A DNA stretch of 30,708 bases from CAYYNP01 sp964472545 (GTDB lineage: Bacteria > Planctomycetota > Planctomycetia > Pirellulales > Thermoguttaceae). The notes beneath the pieces were generated by a model, which did no database searches, was not told the DNA's origin, and saw only the letters and a list, made by a program, of their open reading frames with translations. Shown here piece after piece: positions 1 through 7,568 of this stretch. A program made the translations under genes and the position numbers. The stretch lies in assembly GCA_964472545.1 (NCBI GenBank), contig CAYYNP010000093.1, positions 1 to 30,708 on the forward strand. Reading direction: 5' to 3'. The first letter of the stretch is position 1. Each line of letters starts with the position of its first letter.

Positions 1-70
1 CTGTTGCTTAGCTGGACCACGGTTTTGTGCCAAACCCGTTGAAACAAAACAGTAGTCGTCCGTGACAGGC

Positions 71-215
71 TAACAGCCCGTTGAAGAACGTTGAAACTGG
101 GTGCCACTGCCGGCTTGCCCAGCAATGCGAGGTTGAACTAACGCAAAGACACTGCTGGGCAAGCCAGCAGTGGCACCCGAATTCTCAGACTCCTACTTTC
201 TCAACGGGCTGCTAA
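71..215. repeat. Nested inverted repeat (MITE-like or REP-like element)
   Basis: Outer arms are cagcccgttga (74-84) and its complement (201-211). Inner arms of 26 bp (99-124 and 153-178) pair with a single mismatch around a core of about 28 bases. Reading inward, the outer edges begin TAA on the left (71-73) and TAG on the right (212-214, minus strand). There is no coding potential inside. The nested structure and compact size suggest a non-autonomous mobile or REP-like element; the class is inference. Confidence 0.7.
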
Positions 216-237
216 CTGATGGTTGGGGTGGCTGGGG

Positions 238-441
238 TCATTTCGCGGAACTGTCGATGGCAGCCCGCAGGTGTTCGTCGATCAACTTCTGCACGAGTTC
301 TCCCGGCGTGCAGCCTTCCAGAAGTGCCACCGCCCGCAGTTGACGGTCGGTGGCGGCGGCCATTTGCAGCTTGACCCACACGAGTTGATCGTCGCCGTGT
401 GTGTCCGTCTCCCTCTTCTTCGCCACGATACGCTCCTTCAT
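238..441 (-). CDS. Small ribbon-helix-helix-like DNA-binding protein
   Basis: A 67-residue protein with a charged N-terminus (MKERIVAKKRETD) and a C-terminal half typical of MetJ/Arc (CopG) folds: a short beta strand with VWVKLQM, then TDRQLRAVALLEG and a helix PGELVQKLIDEHL. I chose the ATG at 441, not the upstream ATG of the same frame at 495, because the extra 18 residues look like untranslated sequence and overlap a tandem repeat. No Shine-Dalgarno is obvious. Proteins like this are usually antitoxins or autoregulating repressors, but no partner toxin lies beside it. Function by family resemblance only. Confidence 0.6.
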   Translation of the reverse strand: MKERIVAKKRETDTHGDDQLVWVKLQMAAATDRQLRAVALLEGCTPGELVQKLIDEHLRAAIDSSAK

Positions 442-492
442 GCCCGACGACGCACAACTCGAATAGGTGCGGGGCAAGTTCGATCCAAGGGG

Positions 493-526
493 CAATCTAT
501 AGCCCCACGCAGTCTATAGCCCCACG
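493..526 (-). promoter_or_regulatory. Tandem 17-bp repeat upstream of the RHH gene, candidate operator
   Basis: On the minus strand two directly adjacent 17-bp units, cgtggggctatagactg and cgtggggctatagattg, differ at one base. They lie about 50 bases upstream of the start codon of the ribbon-helix-helix gene. Such proteins commonly bind tandem sites in their own promoter, so autoregulation is a reasonable guess. The rest of 442-740 (299 bases) holds only the ribosome-binding site of the next gene (GGGAG, 8 bases before 741); I see no other gene. Confidence 0.35.
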
Positions 527-740
527 ACGCGCCCGGCGGCGCTGTTGCTGCCATCTAACCAAAACGACGAATGGGGCAGGATATTGCAGCAGGATGAAGG
601 AAACGGCCCAAGAAAGTCATCATCGTGCCCCTGGATCGTCTTCGGGTTCCCTTGTGGTTGCAGAGCGCAGCGCCACAACGCAATAATATGGGCGCCATTC
701 CCGGCAGGAATCACTTTCCCCGCAGACGGGAGTCACGACC

Positions 741-1643
741 ATGACGAGAACACGCTTTTGTGCCCGGACGCGGCCAGCGCCCGGGCCGGTTTGGACGACC
801 TTCGTGGCGGCTTGCCTGGCGATGACTTGCCTGGCGACGACTCTGTGCTGTGACGCGGCAAGTGCGCAAGTTCCCTCCGCCGGGCCCGACGCCAAGGCCT
901 GGGTGCCGGCCATGAAGAAGGTGAACGCGAAGTTCACGGGCGAACGGGGAACGCTGGCCCTGTTTGGCGATTCGATCACGGTGTCGCGGGCGTTTTGGTT
1001 CGGGCTGCAACACGCGCGAAAGAACGCTTCGGCCGAGATGACCGAGGCCTTCGAGTTGGTCGACCGCTACATGCTCGAGGACTGCTGGGACCGGCGAGGC
1101 CCCAAGTACGGCAACCAGGGCCGGATGACCATCCGCTGGGCACACGAAAACGTCGATGCCTGGCTGAAGGACCTCAATCCGGAAGTCGCGCTGATCATGT
1201 ACGGCACCAACGACCTGGGCCCCCTGGAGGTGAAGGAGTACGAAGCCAAGACGCGGGAGGTGGTCCAGAAATGCCTCGGCAACGGCACGGTCGTGATCCT
1301 CAGCACGGCCCCGCCGAAGCACGGCCGGGCAGAGAAGGCGGCCACCTTTGCCGAGGCCGTCCGCCGCGTCGCCCGGGAGATGAAGGTGCCGCTGACCGAT
1401 TACCACGCGGAGATTCTCCGCCGCCGCCCGAACGACTGGGACGGAGCGATGGAGAATTTCGGCCAATACCAAGGCTACGACGTGCCCACGTTGATTTCCC
1501 GCGACGGAACCCATCCGTCAAATCCGCGGAAGTACGCCAACGACTACTCGCCCGAGGGGCTCCGCAACAACGGTTTCGCGCTGCGAAGCTACCTGACTTT
1601 GCTAAAGTATGCCGAGGTGATCGAGAAGGCGTTGCCCGAGTAG
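741..1643 (+). CDS. Secreted SGNH/GDSL hydrolase (esterase family)
   Basis: A 300-residue protein with a basic N-terminus and hydrophobic stretch (about 17-42, ending in ASA), a likely signal peptide. Hallmarks of the SGNH fold follow in order: GDSI at 76-79 with nucleophile Ser78, GTND at 155-158 with the oxyanion Asn, and DGTH at 255-258 supplying Asp255 and His258. A GGGAG Shine-Dalgarno stands 8 bases before the ATG. SGNH enzymes remove acyl groups from carbohydrates or lipids; in this polysaccharide-rich neighbourhood a carbohydrate esterase is plausible, but the substrate cannot be read from sequence. It is transcribed in the same direction as the molybdenum hydroxylase operon starting 109 bases downstream. 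Confidence 0.85.
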   Translation: MTRTRFCARTRPAPGPVWTTFVAACLAMTCLATTLCCDAASAQVPSAGPDAKAWVPAMKKVNAKFTGERGTLALFGDSITVSRAFWFGLQHARKNASAEMTEAFELVDRYMLEDCWDRRGPKYGNQGRMTIRWAHENVDAWLKDLNPEVALIMYGTNDLGPLEVKEYEAKTREVVQKCLGNGTVVILSTAPPKHGRAEKAATFAEAVRRVAREMKVPLTDYHAEILRRRPNDWDGAMENFGQYQGYDVPTLISRDGTHPSNPRKYANDYSPEGLRNNGFALRSYLTLLKYAEVIEKALPE

Positions 1644-1752
1644 CCCAACCGGTCCCGTCTCACCAGGGACGGGCTCGCAAGTACCGACTGGCACGCGACG
1701 GTGAGACCGCCTAAACTGATCTCATCGGTTCACATGTTGACGGAGGCCGGCT

Positions 1753-2223
1753 ATGGACGTGACGATCAAACTGAAGGTGAACGGCAAACAGACCACGCTC
1801 TCGACCGATTCGCGGCGGTCGCTGCTCGACGTGCTGCGGGAAGACCTCGGCCTAACGGGTGCCAAGTACGCCTGTGGAGAAGGGCAATGTGGGGCGTGTT
1901 CGGTGCTGATCGACGGCCGGCGCGTGCTCTCTTGTGTCACGCCGGCGGTCAAGGTGGATCAGACGGCGATCACGACGATCGAAGGGTTGGCCGACGACGA
2001 TGTGCTGCATCCGGTGCAGGAGGCGTTTCTCGAAACCGGTGCGATGCAATGCGGGTATTGCACGGGTGGGATGATCCTCGCGGCGGTTGCGCTGCTCGAA
2101 CGCAGCGCCGATCCGACCGACCGACAGATCGTGGCGGGAATGGACGGCAACATCTGCCGCTGCAACGGGTATCCGAAGATCGTCGATGCGGTTCGCCTGG
2201 CCGCTGAGAAGATGAGGAGCTAA
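1753..2223 (+). CDS. 2Fe-2S subunit of a molybdenum hydroxylase (IorA/CoxS-like)
   Basis: A 156-residue small subunit of the xanthine oxidase family that carries electrons away from the Moco subunit. The plant-type ferredoxin cluster is ligated by Cys41, Cys46, Cys49 and Cys61 (CGEGQCGAC). The second, family-specific cluster uses Cys100, Cys103 (CGYC), Cys135 and Cys137 (CRC). Length is normal. There is no signal peptide, so it probably folds in the cytoplasm and is exported with its Tat-bearing partner; this is inference. A strong GGAGG lies 6 bases before the ATG at 1753. Its stop is only 6 bases before the large-subunit start. Confidence 0.95.
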   Translation: MDVTIKLKVNGKQTTLSTDSRRSLLDVLREDLGLTGAKYACGEGQCGACSVLIDGRRVLSCVTPAVKVDQTAITTIEGLADDDVLHPVQEAFLETGAMQCGYCTGGMILAAVALLERSADPTDRQIVAGMDGNICRCNGYPKIVDAVRLAAEKMRS

Positions 2224-2229
2224 TAGCCC

Positions 2230-4389
2230 ATGTCCGAGAAGACTCTGTCCGAGAAAAGCGCGATGAGAACGTCAGACGTGGAATCGGCCGGACGAACGGA
2301 ACATCCGACGTCCGGTGCTGCGCTCAGCAGACGCTCTTTTGTAAAGGCCCTCGGTGCGGGTCTGCTGATCACCGTGACCGAGGGGATTTCCTTCGCCCAG
2401 CGGCGCGGCAGCCGCGGTGCGCAGAACGTCGCGGCGCGGCTGCACATCAACCCCGACGGGGCGATCACCGTCATGACGGGCAAGGTCGAAGAAGGCCAGG
2501 GTGCGCGTGCGCAGTTGACTCAGGCGGCGGCGGAGGAGTTGCGCGTCGAAGCGGCACAGATCGATCTGGTGATGGCCGACACGGCCTCGGTGCCCGACGA
2601 CGGGATGACCGCCGGCAGCCGCACCACTTCCAGCACGGTGCCGGCGGTGCGTCGCGGGGCCGCCGCCGCACGAGAGCTCTTGACCGAACTGGCTGCAAAA
2701 CGCTTCAACGTAAACGTCGATTCCCTGCAAGTAAACCGCGGCACGATCACGCACGCCGCGACGGGCAGGACCGTCCGCTACGCCGATCTGGCCAAGTCGC
2801 CCGACATGGCCGAGGCCTTCAAGACGAGCATTCCCGCGGAGGTCACCGTCACACCGGTGAGCCGATGGGAGGTGTTGGGCACGTCGGTCGCCCGGCCCAA
2901 CGGGCGCGACATGGTCACCGGGGCCCACCGTTACCCGTCGGACGTCGCGTTGCCGGGCATGCTCTACGGAAAAGTGCTCCGCCCGCCGTCTTACGGGGCG
3001 ACGCTCGAGTCGATCGACCTCTCGGCGGCGGAGGCGATGCCGGGCGTGGTCGTCGTGCGGGAAGGGGAGTTCATCGGTTTCGCGGCACCGACGACGTTGC
3101 GCGCCCGGGCGGCACTCGACGCGGCTGCAAAGACGGCGCAGTGGGCGACGGTGTCACAACCCTCGAGCAACGAGTTGTTTGCACACTTGAAGCAACACGC
3201 CCGACCCGGACGCGCCGGCACCACCGGTTCGGTGTCCGAGGCGCTGGCCGAAGCGAGCAAGGTCCTCAGCGAGACCTACGAAGTAGCCTACGTCCAACAC
3301 GCGCCGATGGAGCCCCGGGCGGCCACGGCCCAGTGGACCGACGGCAAGCTGACCGTCTGGACCGGCGTCGATTATCCGCAGCGGATCCGCGGCGACTTGT
3401 CGCGGGCGTTGAGCGTTTCTTCCGACAGCGTGCGGGTGATCGTGCCGGATATGGGCGGGGGATTCGGCGGCAAGCACACGGGCGAGGCCGCCGAAGAGGC
3501 CGCCCGCTTGGCCCGCGCGGCCAAGCGGCCCGTGGCCGTACACTGGACCCGGGCCGAGGAGTTCACCTGGGCCTATTGCCGCCCGGCCGCGGTGATCGAG
3601 TGCAAGGGCGGCTTGGACGACCGCGGCTCGCTGGTTGCCTGGGACTTCACGAACATCAACGCCGGCGGTTCCGCGATCGATACGCCGTACGAGATCGCCA
3701 ATAAGCGAATCCTCTCCGTGGGTTCCGACTCGCCGCTACGTCAGGGTTCCTATCGGTGTCTTGCGGCCACGGCCAACAACTTCGCCCGCGAGTCGTTCAT
3801 GGACGAATTGGCGGCGGCCGCGGGAGCCGATCCGTTGGCCTTCCGGCTGGCCCGGCTTCGCGATGCGCGCCTGCGAACCGTATTGGAGGTGGCCGCCAAG
3901 CGTTTCGACTGGCCGCGGCGCCGCAGCAGCGTCGGCCCGGAGTTGGGCGTGGGGTTGGCTTGCGGGGCCGAGAAGAACTCGGTGGTGGCGGCCTGCGTGG
4001 AAGTGGGGATCGATCGCCGACGAGGCGAGATCGAGGTGCGCGAAGTGTGCGAGGCGTTCGAGTGCGGGCCGATCCAAAATCCGGCCAATCTGACGGCGCA
4101 GGTACACGGCTGCATCATGATGGGCATGGGGCCCGCGCTGCGCGAGGCGATGGAGTTCGACGGCGGCAGGATTCTCAATGCCAGTTTCGCCAAGTACCGC
4201 GTGCCACGGTTTGCCGACATGCCCAAGATCGACGTACACTTGGCCGACAATCCCGAGATCCCGTCGGCCGGCGGCGGGGAAACGCCGATCATCGCGATCG
4301 CCCCGGCCATCGCCAACGCCGTCTTTGCCGCGACGGGCCTGCGGATCCGCTCGATGCCGCTACGGTTGCCCGACGCGGCGTCGGCGTGA
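2230..4389 (+). CDS. Tat-exported molybdopterin-binding subunit of an aldehyde/isoquinoline oxidoreductase-type enzyme
   Basis: A 719-residue large subunit of the xanthine oxidase family, closest in layout to the beta subunit of isoquinoline 1-oxidoreductase: about this length, with a twin-arginine signal (SRRSFVK at 33-39, then a hydrophobic run to about 56). The Moco domains follow, with a glycine-rich segment GGGFGGKHTGE near 413-423. Near the C-terminus GGGE precedes TPIIAIAPAIANAVF; Glu at about 684 corresponds to the catalytic base of the family. No FAD (medium) subunit is encoded nearby, which fits IorAB-type enzymes that pass electrons to an external acceptor. The substrate is unknown; aldehydes and N-heterocycles are the known range of the family. 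Confidence 0.92.
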   Translation: MSEKTLSEKSAMRTSDVESAGRTEHPTSGAALSRRSFVKALGAGLLITVTEGISFAQRRGSRGAQNVAARLHINPDGAITVMTGKVEEGQGARAQLTQAAAEELRVEAAQIDLVMADTASVPDDGMTAGSRTTSSTVPAVRRGAAAARELLTELAAKRFNVNVDSLQVNRGTITHAATGRTVRYADLAKSPDMAEAFKTSIPAEVTVTPVSRWEVLGTSVARPNGRDMVTGAHRYPSDVALPGMLYGKVLRPPSYGATLESIDLSAAEAMPGVVVVREGEFIGFAAPTTLRARAALDAAAKTAQWATVSQPSSNELFAHLKQHARPGRAGTTGSVSEALAEASKVLSETYEVAYVQHAPMEPRAATAQWTDGKLTVWTGVDYPQRIRGDLSRALSVSSDSVRVIVPDMGGGFGGKHTGEAAEEAARLARAAKRPVAVHWTRAEEFTWAYCRPAAVIECKGGLDDRGSLVAWDFTNINAGGSAIDTPYEIANKRILSVGSDSPLRQGSYRCLAATANNFARESFMDELAAAAGADPLAFRLARLRDARLRTVLEVAAKRFDWPRRRSSVGPELGVGLACGAEKNSVVAACVEVGIDRRRGEIEVREVCEAFECGPIQNPANLTAQVHGCIMMGMGPALREAMEFDGGRILNASFAKYRVPRFADMPKIDVHLADNPEIPSAGGGETPIIAIAPAIANAVFAATGLRIRSMPLRLPDAASA

Positions 4390-4414
4390 GTCTCCCAAGC
4401 AAATCCGATCTGCC

Positions 4415-5494
4415 ATGCACGCCAGCCAGTCTCCCGACGACGTCCACCAGACCATTGCCGAGTTCGTCGATTCCGGCCGCGATTGCCTGCTGGCCGTCGT
4501 GCTGCAAACCGACGGCTCTACGCCCTGCAAGCCGGGCGCCAAGGCGATTATGGATGCCGAGCGTGTTGTAACGGGCACGATCGGCGGTGGGTCGGTCGAG
4601 GTCCAAACGCAGCGCCGTGCCGCCGAGATCATTGCGGCCGGACGGCCCGTTGTGTTGGAGTTCAACCTCGAAGGCGGCGCCCTGGCCGACGTCGATCCGA
4701 TTTGCGGCGGCGCGATGCGCGTGCTGGTCGACCCCACGGTGACTCGGCATCGAGTGGCCTTCACGGCCGCAGCCGCGATGTGCCGTCAGCGCCGGCGCGG
4801 CGCGCTGATCACCAAGGTACGCGGCCTGTCACCGTGCGACTTGGCGGTGGAGTGCTTGGCCGAGGACGCGCTCCCCCCGAGTCTCGGTTTCCCGGGCACC
4901 CAGGCGGTGCAATCCACCATGCAGCGAGAACAGCCCCGCCTTTTCGCAAAGGAGCCGACCGCCGACGGGCAGAGGCTCGAAGTCCTGGTCGAGCCGTTGA
5001 TTCCTCGGCCGGTGCTGTTAGTCCTCGGCGGGGGCCACGTCGGCCAGGCCGTGGCGGCCGGGGCCGGTCCGGTGGGGTTCGAGGTCGTGGTGATCGACGA
5101 CCGTCCGGAGTTCACGCGGCCGGAGTTGTTTCCTCCCGGTACAACCCTGCGCTGCGGCGATATCGAAAAGGAAGTAGCCTGCTTTCCGTTTGCCGAGGAC
5201 ACCTACGTCGTGATCGTCACGCGCGGCCATCGGCACGACGACGAGGCGCTGGCCGCATGCCTCGGCAAGTCGGCGGCCTACATCGGCATGATCGGCAGCC
5301 GGCGAAAGGTGGCCATGATGCGCGAGGGTTTTGTCGAGTCCGGCCGCGCCACCGCCGAAGAGCTCGACCGCGTTTACGCCCCGATCGGCCTGGATCTCGG
5401 CAGCGTCACCGTGCCCGAGATCGCCGCCTCGATCGTGGCCCAGTTGATCGCCGTGCGGCGTCGGGGCACGGCCGCGCGAATTCCCACAGAGTAG
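4415..5494 (+). CDS. xdhC: XdhC/CoxI-family molybdenum cofactor maturation protein
   Basis: A 359-residue protein. The N-terminal XdhC/CoxI domain includes TDGSTPCKPGAK near residue 32 and PICGGAMRV near 95. A C-terminal Rossmann domain contains GGGHVG near 206 and TRGHRHDD near 270, followed by IGMIGSRRK. Proteins of this family bind sulfurated Moco and insert it into xanthine dehydrogenase-type enzymes. The ATG at 4415, 25 bases after the large-subunit stop, gives the family's normal N-terminus; the frame is open further upstream but that part lies within the large-subunit gene. It shares an operon with its client enzyme. Confidence 0.93.
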   Translation: MHASQSPDDVHQTIAEFVDSGRDCLLAVVLQTDGSTPCKPGAKAIMDAERVVTGTIGGGSVEVQTQRRAAEIIAAGRPVVLEFNLEGGALADVDPICGGAMRVLVDPTVTRHRVAFTAAAAMCRQRRRGALITKVRGLSPCDLAVECLAEDALPPSLGFPGTQAVQSTMQREQPRLFAKEPTADGQRLEVLVEPLIPRPVLLVLGGGHVGQAVAAGAGPVGFEVVVIDDRPEFTRPELFPPGTTLRCGDIEKEVACFPFAEDTYVVIVTRGHRHDDEALAACLGKSAAYIGMIGSRRKVAMMREGFVESGRATAEELDRVYAPIGLDLGSVTVPEIAASIVAQLIAVRRRGTAARIPTE

Positions 5495-5501
5495 CCCGCC
5501 G

Positions 5502-6119
5502 ATGATCTGTGCGATGGTTCTCGCCGCCGGCCGCTCCCGCCGCATGGGCACGCAGAAACTGCTCTTGCCGCTGCGGGGAAAGCCGCTGATCGCACACGTC
5601 GTCGACGAACTGTTGCGCAGTGGCGTCGATCGGGTCTTCGTGGTCGTCGGTGCCGACGAGCAGCCGATCCTCGACGCGCTGGCCGGCCGGCCGGTGCATG
5701 CCGTAAAGAACACGCAGACCGAATGCGAGATGCTGCATTCCGTGCGATGTGGCTTGACCGCCGTGCCGCAGCAAGCGGCCGCCGTGATGGTGGCCTTGGG
5801 CGACCAACCGGGCGTCACTGCCGACGTCGCCGCCGAACTGGTCCGATCCTTCCACGCCACCGAGCGCGGCATCGTGGTGCCGACCTACAACGGCCGCCGC
5901 GGACACCCGTTGCTTTTTTCGATGTGTTATCGCGACGAGATTCTCACGCGTCACGAAGGTTGCGGGCTGCGCGGACTCCTTGCGGCGCATCCGGAAGACG
6001 TCTTCGAGCTGGAAGTCGCAACCGCCGGCATTCTCGAAGACATTGACCTGCCCGAGGACTACCGCCGCGCGATCGGCCCCGAGAATCATGGCAGCGGGCC
6101 AGGCAAATCGCTACACTGA
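5502..6119 (+). CDS. mocA: Molybdenum cofactor cytidylyltransferase (MocA-like NTP transferase)
   Basis: A 205-residue nucleotidyltransferase with the N-terminal signature LAAGRSRRMG..K (7-19), a GDQP motif (100-103) that binds metal, and GRRGHPLLF (131-139), all typical of MocA/MobA enzymes. MocA joins CTP to molybdopterin to make the cytosine dinucleotide form of the cofactor used by xanthine oxidase-type enzymes. It starts 7 bases after the xdhC stop and is probably translationally coupled. Placed beside the two enzyme subunits and XdhC it completes a self-contained enzyme-plus-maturation cassette. MobA (GTP) is the alternative, but the context favours MocA. Confidence 0.88.
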   Translation: MICAMVLAAGRSRRMGTQKLLLPLRGKPLIAHVVDELLRSGVDRVFVVVGADEQPILDALAGRPVHAVKNTQTECEMLHSVRCGLTAVPQQAAAVMVALGDQPGVTADVAAELVRSFHATERGIVVPTYNGRRGHPLLFSMCYRDEILTRHEGCGLRGLLAAHPEDVFELEVATAGILEDIDLPEDYRRAIGPENHGSGPGKSLH

Positions 6120-6165
6120 ACTCGTCACGGAGAATCTCGACGAGTCCCGTACGGAGCAACAGAGC

Positions 6166-7464
6166 ATGACGGTTAGAATCCTCGCGTTCGTACTTCTGGC
6201 GACGATGGTCACCGCCTCCGGTTACGGCGCAACGTTCTATTGCGATCCGGCAGCCGGAAGCGCCCAAGGCGACGGCAGCAGCCGGCGGCCGTGGCGGACG
6301 GTCGAGGAGGTGATCGCCGGCGGGCTGATTCAACTCTGCGGCCAAGACGGCAAACCCTCCAACGCCGACGCGCCCGTGAAACCCGGCGACACCTTGCTGC
6401 TGCGGTCCGGCTGGCACGGGGTGATCCGCATCCCGCGAGGCTTTAACGATCGGCCGATCACGATCGCCGCGGACGAGGGACACGCGCCGCAAGTCGGCTG
6501 GGTGGAAATCGGCGAAGGCAGCCGATGGGTGATCAAAGGGCTTACGGTCTCGCCGTCGCTGGCCCCGCGCCCGCTCGAGCGCGTGCCGCGCAACCTAGTG
6601 ACGCTCGGCGAACGCGGCGGCCAGGCGAACGCCGAGCTGGTCGTCGAAGACTGCTTCATCTATTCGGTGCTCGACACGGCCGACTGGACGGGCAAAGACT
6701 GGGTCGAGAAGCCGCCCAGCGGTATCTGGCTGGGCCGTCACGGCAAGGGACACGTGGCGCGCAACAACTACGTCTTGAACACCCGCTTCGGCATCAACCT
6801 CTGCGCGCCGGATTGCCTCTGCGAAGGAAACGTCGTGGCCAACTTCTCGGCCGACGGCATCCGCGCCACCCGCGACGGGCAAGTCGTCCAGTACAACGTC
6901 GTCAAGAACATCTTCGTCGGCAGCCGGGACGGCGACCGGAACCACGACGACGGGATCCAGGTCTTTCTGTTCAACGTGGGCACAGGCACGGTGCGCGACG
7001 TCACGATCCGCGGGAACATCATCATCGCCCGCGAGCGAGACGATCTGCCGTATCCCAACGGGCTCCAGGGCATCGGCTGCTTCGACGGGCCGTTGGTGAA
7101 CTTCCTGGTCGAGAAGAACGTGGTCTGCGTGAACCACTACCACGGCATCACTCTAGGCGATGCCCAAGGTTGCACGATTCAGGACAACACGGTCTTCACC
7201 CGCTGGCCGGGCCGGCTGCGGCCCTGGGTGATGCTGGGTCAGAAGAAGAACCTGGCCAAAGGCAACACGGTGCGCGGCAACCTCGCCCACAGCTTCAGCT
7301 TCAAGGCCGACCCGGAAGTCAAGGCCGAAAACAACCGCGAGGTCACGGCGGCGGCGTTTCAACACGAGTTTGCCGAATTGGCCGCCGCGATCGACACCAA
7401 GTTCGGTGAACGGCATCCCGCGGCCGGGCGGCCGAGGCTGTTGCCGGAGACAATGGAAGAGTAG
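6166..7464 (+). CDS. Secreted right-handed beta-helix protein
   Basis: A 432-residue protein with a signal peptide (hydrophobic 5-20, likely cleavage after YGA at 22). The mature protein opens with the pattern TFYCDPAAGSAQGDGSS..PWRTVEE, the start typical of DUF1565/pectate-lyase-like parallel beta-helix proteins. It continues with repeated short strands ending in NN or GN (for example ARNNYVLN, CEGNVVANFS, VEKNVVC, IQDNTVFT). This fold is used by polysaccharide lyases and hydrolases, but I cannot assign catalytic residues. I chose the ATG at 6166 over the longer upstream frame because it starts the signal peptide and the upstream part lies within the mocA gene. Confidence 0.82.
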   Translation: MTVRILAFVLLATMVTASGYGATFYCDPAAGSAQGDGSSRRPWRTVEEVIAGGLIQLCGQDGKPSNADAPVKPGDTLLLRSGWHGVIRIPRGFNDRPITIAADEGHAPQVGWVEIGEGSRWVIKGLTVSPSLAPRPLERVPRNLVTLGERGGQANAELVVEDCFIYSVLDTADWTGKDWVEKPPSGIWLGRHGKGHVARNNYVLNTRFGINLCAPDCLCEGNVVANFSADGIRATRDGQVVQYNVVKNIFVGSRDGDRNHDDGIQVFLFNVGTGTVRDVTIRGNIIIARERDDLPYPNGLQGIGCFDGPLVNFLVEKNVVCVNHYHGITLGDAQGCTIQDNTVFTRWPGRLRPWVMLGQKKNLAKGNTVRGNLAHSFSFKADPEVKAENNREVTAAAFQHEFAELAAAIDTKFGERHPAAGRPRLLPETMEE

Positions 7465-7480
7465 CCTGTCCACTTCGCCC

Positions 7481-7528
7481 GGCTGGCCGATCCGGCTGGC
7501 CGATCCGGCTGGCCGATCCGGCTGGCCG
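7481..7528. repeat. Tandem 13-bp repeat, 3.7 copies
   Basis: The unit ggctggccgatcc occurs perfectly three times in a row and then as a 9-base partial copy, starting 16 bases after the stop of the beta-helix gene. It lies in the 104-base gap before the next gene. It may form alternative GC-rich hairpins in RNA. No function is known to me. Confidence 0.9.
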
Positions 7529-7568
7529 TAGGGCCGTCGGGCACTTAGAAAGAAAGGCGGCCCGTGCA

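Noticed and set aside
711..1514. Minus-strand frame of 267 codons
   Set aside because: It is antisense to the SGNH hydrolase with its complete set of catalytic blocks.
1644..1752. Terminator between the SGNH gene and the molybdenum operon
   Set aside because: The only pairing is a 6-bp cccgtc/gacggg stem with an 8-base loop and no U-run; too weak to call.
2865..3704. Plus-strand frame of 279 codons inside the Moco subunit gene
   Set aside because: Gly/Arg-rich shadow of the large subunit in another frame, with no ribosome-binding site.
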